From an uncultured Alphaproteobacteria bacterium (GTDB lineage: Bacteria; Pseudomonadota; Alphaproteobacteria; Geminicoccales; Geminicoccaceae): 40,148 nucleotides of DNA. How positions within the stretch are numbered: the first letter of the stretch is position 1; every line of letters begins with the position of its first letter. The stretch spans positions 1 to 40,148 of the forward strand of contig CADEGR010000029.1 in the NCBI GenBank assembly GCA_902826935.1, written 5' to 3'. Positions 22,280-28,455 of this stretch are shown in pieces. The notes beneath the pieces were generated by a model, which made no database searches, was not told the DNA's origin, and saw only the letters and a program-made list of their open reading frames with translations. The position numbers and the translations under genes were made by a program.

Positions 22280-23122
22280 ATGGCGACGACCGGACCGCTG
22301 GAGGCCGCCTTCAAGACCGGCCGCGGCAATTGGCAGGCCTGCACCCTGCCCCTCCAGACCATGCTTGACGCGGCCCAAGGCTGGGCCGACCGTTTGGCCG
22401 GCATTGACCGCCCCTGGCTATGTTGGAGCGTGCATTCCGACTGGTCGCTGCTGCAGCAGCGCCTGGTCGCCTCGGTCGGCTGGACGCCGGTCGTGGGCTT
22501 CGACCCGCGCTTCGGCCGGCCCGCCACGATCGCGGCGGCCGTGCCGGTGGACTTCAACGAGCAGCTCGGCCTGCCGGTGCTGTTCCCCCATTTCGTCCTG
22601 GAGTTCGCGTTCCTGTTCGCCAAGCGGCTGGCCTTTTGGCACTCGGATCTGCTGCTCCGGCCATCGGACATGGCGAATTTCGCGGAACAGTTCGCCGCCC
22701 TCGAGGATGGCGAGATGGCGGCGGTCCGCTCGCCCGGCGGCTGGCGCGGCTGGTTCGCGGGCCGGACCCGGCGCTGCTGGGAGCTGCTCGGCTGCACCAC
22801 GCAGGGCGCCTCGCGCGATCAGTTCGAGCGCGGCTGCGGCTGGTGGATGCATTTCGAGCATCATCCGAACTTCAGCGGCCCGCCCGGCTTCCATCCCCAT
22901 TGGGAATATGGCTGCGGCATCTGGCACTGGCGCAGCCAAGGCGGCCGCGTGCACGATCTGAGCGAGCGCCACGTCGCCTATGGCCACTTCTCCCGGACCC
23001 GCAATGCCGCCTACGAGGCCAGCACCGCCAACAACGTGTTCCGCAATCTGAACCGCGACATCATGCAGAACTACAAGCTGACGGATTGCGCCCACGAGCT
23101 GGGCCTGTCCGCCTACTTGTGA
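22280..23122 (+). CDS. Orphan 280-residue protein, possibly glycosyltransferase-like
   Basis: I do not firmly recognise this protein. It has no signal peptide or membrane segment and is rich in aromatics and Cys. Visible features are SVHSDWSLLQQRLVASVGWTP early on, FAFLFAKRLAFWHSDLLL mid-protein (a possible DxD-like site at HSD), and a C-terminal block with GCGWWMHFEHHPN, FHPHWEYGCGIWHW, VHDLSERHVAYGHFSR and a helical tail. The pattern of a WHSD-like loop, a GGG-x-W region and a late Y-x-HF motif is reminiscent of small GT-A-like glycosyltransferases of unknown specificity; this is weak inference. The ATG follows AGGGAGA. It overlaps the next reading frame by GTGA, so the two are probably coupled. 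Confidence 0.75.
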   Translation: MATTGPLEAAFKTGRGNWQACTLPLQTMLDAAQGWADRLAGIDRPWLCWSVHSDWSLLQQRLVASVGWTPVVGFDPRFGRPATIAAAVPVDFNEQLGLPVLFPHFVLEFAFLFAKRLAFWHSDLLLRPSDMANFAEQFAALEDGEMAAVRSPGGWRGWFAGRTRRCWELLGCTTQGASRDQFERGCGWWMHFEHHPNFSGPPGFHPHWEYGCGIWHWRSQGGRVHDLSERHVAYGHFSRTRNAAYEASTANNVFRNLNRDIMQNYKLTDCAHELGLSAYL

Positions 23123-23136
23123 GCGGCTGGGCCAGC

Positions 23137-23844
23137 ATGAGCCGGCTGCGGCGCTTCCTCGCCAGCCTGCAGGGCGCGCCCGCGCTGGCGGCCGCCCAGA
23201 AGGCGGCGGACACCCGGGCGCTGCAGATCCTGCAGCGGCTCGATATCGGCCTGGACTTCGTGCCCTGGACCCGCTCGGCGATGCGGCCGAGCACGGTCGT
23301 GCATATCCTCAACGACATCGCGATCAACCGGCGCAGGGCCATCCTGGAGCTGGGTGCTGGGATCTCGACCCTGTATCTGGCCTGGGCGGCGCGCCGGCAT
23401 GGCGCCAGCTTCCTGTCGATCGAGGAGGATGAGGGCTGGGCCGGCCAGGTGGCCAGCTACCTGACCATGGCTGGCCTCGCCGCCAACGCCCGGCTGCTGG
23501 TCTGCCCGCGGCTGGTCACGACCGGCGGCAGCAGCGTCGGGCGCTGGTACGATCCGCAGCTGGTCAAGCAGGCCCTGGGCGACCAGCGCTTCGATCTGGT
23601 CGTGATCGATGGTCCCGCCGCCTTTCGGCCCGGCGACGGGCAGGCGCGCGGACCGGCCCTGGACCTGCTGCACGATCATCTGGCGGAGCGCTGCGCGCTC
23701 TTCCTGGACGACGCCGTGCGGCCGGGCGAGCGCCAGATCGTGGCCGAATGGGCGCGCCAGCTGCAGGTGACCGCCCTGGTCGACGAGATCGAAGGCGGCC
23801 ACGCCTACTTCGCACGCGGGCCGCGCTTCTTTTCGGCCAACTGA
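23137..23844 (+). CDS. Class I SAM-dependent methyltransferase-like protein
   Basis: The 235-residue protein has a helical N-terminus, then motif I ILELGAGISTLYLA near residue 70, an acidic loop LSIEEDEGW (motif II), FDLVVIDGPAAFRPG (motif IV region) and ALFLDDAVRPGE (motif V/VI). This is a class I methyltransferase fold of the Methyltransf_24 kind, acting on an unknown substrate, probably a sugar or glycan intermediate. Two starts are possible: GTG at 23119, overlapping the previous stop as GTGA, or ATG at 23137; I list the ATG, but coupling favours the GTG. It converges on the flippase gene with a 7-base gap. Confidence 0.8.
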   Translation: MSRLRRFLASLQGAPALAAAQKAADTRALQILQRLDIGLDFVPWTRSAMRPSTVVHILNDIAINRRRAILELGAGISTLYLAWAARRHGASFLSIEEDEGWAGQVASYLTMAGLAANARLLVCPRLVTTGGSSVGRWYDPQLVKQALGDQRFDLVVIDGPAAFRPGDGQARGPALDLLHDHLAERCALFLDDAVRPGERQIVAEWARQLQVTALVDEIEGGHAYFARGPRFFSAN

Positions 23845-23851
23845 CGGTCCC

Positions 23852-25342
23852 TTAGTCGACACCCGGCAGCGGTGCCCGCTGCCGCAGCCATGGCCGCGGC
23901 AGCGCATCGCGCAAGGTGCGCTCCAGGCCCGGCGGCTGGCCGGCCAGATACCAGGCGAGCGCGATCGAGGCGAGGTAGATCGCGGCACAAGCAGCGCCCT
24001 TGGCCAGCAGGACGGGGAGCGGATCGCCCAGCCGCTCGAGGCCGAGCCAGGGCACCAGCAGCAGCATTGCCAGCCCGGCCACCGCCGGCCGCCAGAGAAC
24101 GCCAAGGATCGCCGGCCAGGTGACCGAGGTCGCCAGGCAGAGTGCCGCCAGGATCGGCGGCCAGGCGAGCGCTGCCGCGATCGTGGCGCCGATCGGCACG
24201 CCGGCCATGCCCGCCAGCCAGGCGCCGGCGCTGACCGCCACCAGGAGCAGCCCGCCCCGCAGCCACATCAGCGCCGCCGCCAGATGCTCCCGGCCAAGTG
24301 CCACCAGGATCTGCGAGCTGAGCAGATGGTTCAGCGCCGCGATCAGGCCATAGACCGCCAGCCACTGGAAGATCGGGATCGCCGCCAGCCATTGCGGGCC
24401 CAGGCAGACCTGGACCAGCTCGCGCGCGACCAGCACCAAGCCGAGCGCGATCCCGAAGCATAAGGTGGCGAGCGTGCCGACCATCGAGGTGAAGGCGATG
24501 GCCAAGGCTTGCGGCTGGTCGCGCAGCCGGACCAGGTTCGGATACAGGCCGCGGCCGCTCGCGACCACCACCTCCTTGGTCAGCATGGCGGTGATCTCGG
24601 AGGCCAGATTGTAGACGCCCAGATCATGGGGCGCGCCGACCCGGCCGGCGACCACCACGTCGACCTTGTCGGCGAACCAGCGGCCGATATTCATCGGGAT
24701 CACCGCCAGCGAGAAGCGGCCGTACGCGCGGGCATGGGCGAGCGAGAAGCGCGGCCGGTAGGGGTGCGCCAGATAGCTGATCGCGACATTGGCGCCGGCG
24801 GCGGCGATGCTGGCATAGACCAGCGCCCGGTAGTCGCCAAGCAGCCAGGCCGCGAGCAGCGTCAGCAGGAAGGCGGCGAGGCGCTGGCTCAACAGGAAGC
24901 GGCTGTCGGCGGCAAAGCGCAGCTCCCTTTGGAAATGCACCACGCCGATGTTCTCGAAGCCCTGGATCAGGGCGACCAGGCTCAGGAGCTGCATGATCGC
25001 CACCACCCGCGGCTCGCGGAAGTACCAGGCGGCAGGCTCGGCGATGGCATAGGCGAGCAGCGCGATCGCGACGCCCTGGAGGATCTTGACCGTCCAGGCG
25101 GTGTCGGCCTGGGCGCGGTCCTGGGTCGCGCTGCGGATCAGGAGCAGACCGGTGCCGAGCTCGGCGAAATTGGTGATCAGGCTGATCGCCAGCCAGGCCA
25201 TCGCAACCAGGCCGAAATCCTCAGGGGTCAGGAGGCGCGCCAGGATCATGGTGCTGAGCACGCCGATGGCGCGCATCGCCCAGCGCATCAGCAACGTCCA
25301 GGCGGAGCCCTTGAGCATGGACCGGTAGGCCTGGCCGGGCAT
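23852..25342 (-). CDS. Wzx-type polysaccharide flippase (MOP superfamily)
   Basis: The 496-residue protein has about twelve to fourteen hydrophobic segments and the N-terminal motif of oligosaccharide flippases, ILARLLTPEDFGLVAMAW (residues 34-51), followed by ELGTGLLLIRS. Mid-protein it has ADKVDVVVAGRVGAPHDLGVYNLA, a hallmark of the Wzx/TuaB/MOP polysaccharide transporter group. It should flip the undecaprenyl-linked repeat unit across the inner membrane. It is a lone reverse gene, divergent from wecC over a 180-base AT-rich and then GC-rich region. The ATG follows a poor Shine-Dalgarno. Substrate is presumably the unit built by the glycosyltransferases of this locus. Confidence 0.9.
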   Translation of the reverse strand: MPGQAYRSMLKGSAWTLLMRWAMRAIGVLSTMILARLLTPEDFGLVAMAWLAISLITNFAELGTGLLLIRSATQDRAQADTAWTVKILQGVAIALLAYAIAEPAAWYFREPRVVAIMQLLSLVALIQGFENIGVVHFQRELRFAADSRFLLSQRLAAFLLTLLAAWLLGDYRALVYASIAAAGANVAISYLAHPYRPRFSLAHARAYGRFSLAVIPMNIGRWFADKVDVVVAGRVGAPHDLGVYNLASEITAMLTKEVVVASGRGLYPNLVRLRDQPQALAIAFTSMVGTLATLCFGIALGLVLVARELVQVCLGPQWLAAIPIFQWLAVYGLIAALNHLLSSQILVALGREHLAAALMWLRGGLLLVAVSAGAWLAGMAGVPIGATIAAALAWPPILAALCLATSVTWPAILGVLWRPAVAGLAMLLLVPWLGLERLGDPLPVLLAKGAACAAIYLASIALAWYLAGQPPGLERTLRDALPRPWLRQRAPLPGVD

Positions 25343-25420
25343 CAGCGGGGCGCAACCGCCAGCATCGACGGATCCTCTTCTGGTATTGCGTAACCAGAGA
25401 AATTCAATCTAGAAGTTATG

Positions 25421-25430
25421 CAACCTTAAG
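25421..25430. promoter_or_regulatory. CAACCTTAAG element shared with the assembly operon promoter
   Basis: This 10-mer, in the AT-rich part of the flippase-wecC intergenic region, recurs exactly at 40054-40063 upstream of the initiating sugar transferase. Relative to the reverse genes the copies lie 79 bases (flippase) and 61 bases (transferase) upstream of the starts, in the same orientation. Near-matches occur at 2983, 15794 and 40132. A shared regulator or promoter part is possible. Confidence 0.35.
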
Positions 25431-25447
25431 TTTTGCAGCCGCCCGGC

Positions 25448-25488
25448 GCAAGCCTTCGGCGGGGTCGCTGGCAGGCTTGCAGGCGACC
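25448..25488 (+). promoter_or_regulatory. Interleaved inverted repeats in the wecC leader
   Basis: GCAAGCC (25448-25454) pairs with GGCTTGC (25474-25480), and GGTCGC (25463-25468) pairs with GCGACC (25483-25488). The arms interleave, so the RNA could form two mutually exclusive hairpins, or a pseudoknot, although only two bases join the last two arms. It ends 34 bases before the wecC ATG. A leader-level control of wecC is possible. Confidence 0.35.
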
Positions 25489-25522
25489 GGCGGCGCCCTT
25501 CGCTTTTTGAGGATCCGACAGC

Positions 25523-26722
25523 ATGACGCCAAGCATCTGCGTGCTCGGCCTTGGCTATATCGGTCTGCCGACCGCGTCCTTCCTGGCGACCAAGGGCTGC
25601 CAGGTGATCGGCGTCGACATCTCGGCCGGCGTGGTCGACGCGATCAATCGGGCGGAAGTGCCGATCAAGGAGCCGGAGCTGGATGTCCTGGTCCGCTCGG
25701 CAGTCCAGTCCGGCAATCTCGTGGCGCGCACCCAGGTCGGCCCGGCCGACATCTTCATCATCGCCGTGCCGACCCCGATCCGGCCGGACAAGTCACCGGA
25801 TCTGAGCGCGGTCGAGGCGGCGGTGGCGGCGATCGCGCCGCATCTGGCGCCCGGCAATCTGGTGATCCTGGAGTCCACCTGCCCGGTCGGCACTACCGAC
25901 GGGCTGGTCGCAGGCATCCTGCGCCAGCACGACATCGAGGTCGGCCGCAGTGTCCATCTGGCGCATTGCCCGGAGCGGGTCCTGCCCGGCCGGATCCTCA
26001 CCGAGCTGGTCCAGAACGACCGGATCGTCGGCGGCGTCACGCCCGCCTCGACCGAAGCGGCGGCCGCGTTCTATCGCCAGTTCGTGAGCGGCGAGGTGCT
26101 CGAGACCAGCGCGCGGCTGGCCGAGATGGCGAAGCTCGCCGAGAACACCTTCCGCGACGTCAACATCGCGCTCGCCAACGAGCTATCGATCATCTGCGAC
26201 CACGCCGGCATCGACGTCTGGGAGCTGATCCGCCTCGCCAACCGCCATCCGCGGGTCGCCATCCTGAAGCCGGGCCCCGGCGTGGGCGGCCATTGCATCG
26301 CGATCGACCCGTGGTTCATCGTGGCCCAGGCGCCGGAGCATGCCCGGCTGATCCGGACCGCCCGCCAGGTCAACGACGCCAAGCCCGACTGGGTGCTGGC
26401 CAAGGTCCGCGACAAGGCGGCGCGCTTCAAGCACCCGACCATCAGCTGCCTGGGCCTGACCTTCAAGGCCGACGTCGACGACCTGCGCGAGTCGCCGGCG
26501 TATCAGATCGCGCGGCGCCTGCAGCAGGAGGAGCTGGGCCAGATCCTGGCCTGCGAGCCGCATCTCGACCGGCTGCCCGAGCTGCCGCTGGTCGGGCTGG
26601 AGGAGGCGATCACGCTCGCCGACATCATCCTGGTCCTGGTCGATCACCGGGAGTTCCGCCGGCTGCAGCCGCATCAGCTGCAGGAGAAGATCGTGATCGA
26701 CACCCGCGGCCTGCTGCGCTGA
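25523..26722 (+). CDS. wecC: UDP-N-acetyl-D-mannosamine dehydrogenase
   Basis: The 399-residue protein is a UDP-sugar 6-dehydrogenase. It has an N-terminal Rossmann NAD site VLGLGYIGLPTA, substrate-domain motifs AVPTPIRPDKSPDLS, LESTCPVGTT and AHCPERVLPGR, helix LAEMAKLAENTFRDVNIALA, and the catalytic Cys258 in PGVGGHCIAIDPWF. The C-terminal domain has LGLTFKADVDDLRESPA. The VGGHCIAIDPWF version and VLPGRILTEL favour UDP-ManNAc over UDP-Glc as substrate. With WecB it would supply UDP-ManNAcA. It is forward, alone, with its own promoter region shared with the divergent flippase gene, and converges on a small membrane-protein gene with a 22-base gap. Confidence 0.93.
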   Translation: MTPSICVLGLGYIGLPTASFLATKGCQVIGVDISAGVVDAINRAEVPIKEPELDVLVRSAVQSGNLVARTQVGPADIFIIAVPTPIRPDKSPDLSAVEAAVAAIAPHLAPGNLVILESTCPVGTTDGLVAGILRQHDIEVGRSVHLAHCPERVLPGRILTELVQNDRIVGGVTPASTEAAAAFYRQFVSGEVLETSARLAEMAKLAENTFRDVNIALANELSIICDHAGIDVWELIRLANRHPRVAILKPGPGVGGHCIAIDPWFIVAQAPEHARLIRTARQVNDAKPDWVLAKVRDKAARFKHPTISCLGLTFKADVDDLRESPAYQIARRLQQEELGQILACEPHLDRLPELPLVGLEEAITLADIILVLVDHREFRRLQPHQLQEKIVIDTRGLLR

Positions 26723-26744
26723 GCGGCCGCCGGCGGAGGCCGCC

Positions 26745-26951
26745 TCAGCCGCGGGCGCGCCGGCGCAGGCTGGAGCGCCAGCCGGGACGGCGCGGGGCCG
26801 CCGACGGCGCAGGCGCGCTTGGCTCAGGCTCGATCATCGCGAGCAGGCCGGTGGTGCGGCCGGCGTCGCCGACCCGGTCATTGCGCCAGGCCCAGGCGAA
26901 CAGCACCGCTAGGCCGATGAACTGCAGGACCAGGAACACGCTCTCGACCAT
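26745..26951 (-). CDS. Small single-pass membrane protein, unrecognised
   Basis: This 68-residue product has one hydrophobic segment (about residues 4-22, VFLVLQFIGLAVLFAWAW), then a polar stretch NDRVGDAGRTTGLLA, a proline/alanine linker and a very basic end with RRPGWRSSLRRRARG. The N-terminus should sit in the membrane with the basic tail in the cytoplasm. It is divergent from the O-ligase gene, starting 39 bases away, and converges on wecC. Small membrane proteins beside polymerase or ligase genes can be assembly partners, but I know no named family for it. Short length in GC-rich DNA leaves some risk that it is not a gene. Confidence 0.55.
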   Translation of the reverse strand: MVESVFLVLQFIGLAVLFAWAWRNDRVGDAGRTTGLLAMIEPEPSAPAPSAAPRRPGWRSSLRRRARG

Positions 26952-26990
26952 CGGCTGTCCGCTCGCTCCTAGTGGGGGCCCTGCCGGCTG

Positions 26991-28328
26991 ATGCGTGACG
27001 CCCTGTTCCTGCTCGGCTTCGTGCCGCTGCCGCTCTTGGCCCTGGCCTCGCCGTGGCTAGGCCTCCTGGCCTGGGGCTGGATCGCGTTCCAGCAGCCGCA
27101 CCGCGCCTTATGGGGCTTCGCCGCCGACCTGCCCTACAATCTGATCATCGCCGGCGCCACGCTGCTCGGCTGGCTGCTCAGCCGGGAGCGCAAGGCACCT
27201 CAGCTCGATCTGACCAGCCTGCTGCTGCTTCTATTCGGCGCCGCGATCGCCCTGTCAACGACCTTCTCCCTGGCGCCCGAGCTGTCCGCCAAGCCCGCCA
27301 GCGAGTTCGGCAAGAACCTGGTGTTCCTGCTGCTGCTCGCCAATCTCCTGACCACCCGGGCGCGGCTCCACGGCTTCGTCTGGCTGCAGGCCTTCTGCCT
27401 TGGCTATTACGGCCTGATGGGTGGCGCCCTGTTCATCCTGACCGGCGGCCAGCACAACTTCACCGGCCCGAGCGGCACGGCGATCGGCGATCGCAACAAC
27501 CTGGCGCTGGCCTTGCTCCTGGCCGTGCCCTTGATGAACTACCTGCGCCTGCACAGCCGGCAGCGCTGGCTGCAGCTGGCCCTGATCGGCGCCATGCTGA
27601 TGACCGTGCTGGCAGTGCTCGGCACCTATTCCCGCGGCGGCTTCGTCGGCCTGTTGGCCATGGGCGCGGTGCTGTGGTGGCGCAGCCGGCGCCGCCTGCT
27701 GGCCCTGGCTGCGATCGGGCTGGTCGCCGCCAGCCTGGCCGCCGTAGCACCCGACAGCTGGAAGCAGCGCATGGGCACGATCGAGCAGGCCCACGAGGTG
27801 GACAATTCCTTCAAGCTGCGGCTGCAGAGCTGGTACGCCCATCTGAACGCCGCGCGCGACCGGCCGCTGGTGGGGGCGGGTCCCTACGCCCTCCAGACCG
27901 CGCCGGTCTACTTCCACTACGCGCCGGATCAGGACGTGGTCGCGGTGGTCAACGACCGGCCGCGCGCGGCGCATAGCATCTACTTCCAGGTCCTGGGCGA
28001 GCTTGGGCTGACCGGCTTCCTGCTCTATGCCGGCCTGCTGCTGACCGCGGCGCGCAATGCGCGCTGGGTCGAGCGGCACAGCCGGGCGCGGCCGGAACTC
28101 GCCTGGCTGCACGATCTGGCGCGCATGCTGCAGGCCAGCCTGGCCGCCTTCCTGGTCGCCGGGGCGGGGTTGTCGATGGCCTACTACGACTACTTCTTCG
28201 CCCTGACGATCGTCCTGGCGGCCCTCCGGCGCAAGCTGGCGGCGGTCCTGGCGGACGCGCCAGCGGCCGGCCATGAGCCTCTGCACCGCTGGTCGGCCGG
28301 GCGCGTCCAGCCGGTGCGTCGGTTGTAG
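26991..28328 (+). CDS. Exosortase-A-associated O-antigen ligase/polymerase-like protein
   Basis: The 445-residue membrane protein has about ten to twelve hydrophobic segments and fits the 'probable O-glycosylation ligase, exosortase A-associated' family (DUF5935 N-terminal part plus Wzy_C domain). Early motif LASPWLGLLAWGWIAFQQPH is typical. The Wzy_C core has GDRNNLALALLLAVPL, LGTYSRGGFVGL, a large loop with VDNSFKLRLQSWYAHLNAA, GAGPYALQ and AAHSIYFQVLGELGLTGFLL. It should polymerise or ligate undecaprenyl-linked glycan on the periplasmic side, possibly onto PEP-CTERM proteins; which reaction is unproven. It is transcribed alone; the next gene starts 127 bases on. Confidence 0.9.
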   Translation: MRDALFLLGFVPLPLLALASPWLGLLAWGWIAFQQPHRALWGFAADLPYNLIIAGATLLGWLLSRERKAPQLDLTSLLLLLFGAAIALSTTFSLAPELSAKPASEFGKNLVFLLLLANLLTTRARLHGFVWLQAFCLGYYGLMGGALFILTGGQHNFTGPSGTAIGDRNNLALALLLAVPLMNYLRLHSRQRWLQLALIGAMLMTVLAVLGTYSRGGFVGLLAMGAVLWWRSRRRLLALAAIGLVAASLAAVAPDSWKQRMGTIEQAHEVDNSFKLRLQSWYAHLNAARDRPLVGAGPYALQTAPVYFHYAPDQDVVAVVNDRPRAAHSIYFQVLGELGLTGFLLYAGLLLTAARNARWVERHSRARPELAWLHDLARMLQASLAAFLVAGAGLSMAYYDYFFALTIVLAALRRKLAAVLADAPAAGHEPLHRWSAGRVQPVRRL

Positions 28329-28455
28329 ATTCTCTACCTAAAGCTTATTGATATTTACTGTAAAAAACGTCATAGTTGTATCATGACGATGGCCCTATCA
28401 GCATGATTGTGATGGCAGCCAGTCCCGGCGCAGAGCGTCCGGCGGCTGACCGACG
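28329..28455 (+). promoter_or_regulatory. AT-rich promoter region of the deacetylase/xrtA operon
   Basis: The first half of this gap is sharply AT-rich. It contains the 11-base dyad TTTAC-T-GTAAA (28354-28364), flanked by TTGATA (28349-28354), the best -35 candidate. A clear -10 at 17 bases is lacking (CATAGT or TATCAT are possible). A 24-codon ORF (28403-28477) ends in ATGA over a second in-frame ATG (28474) of the next gene, hinting that the real start could be 28474. Confidence 0.45.

Noticed and set aside
19361-23844. Prophage or prophage remnant
   Set aside because: There is no integrase, terminase, capsid, lysis gene or attachment-site repeat, GC content matches the neighbours, and only one or two proteins have phage-like character.
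25441-25522. Cyclic-di-GMP (GEMM) riboswitch before wecC
   Set aside because: The GCAAGCC/GGTCGC pieces loosely recall it, but the conserved GEMM core and tetraloop-receptor sequences are absent.
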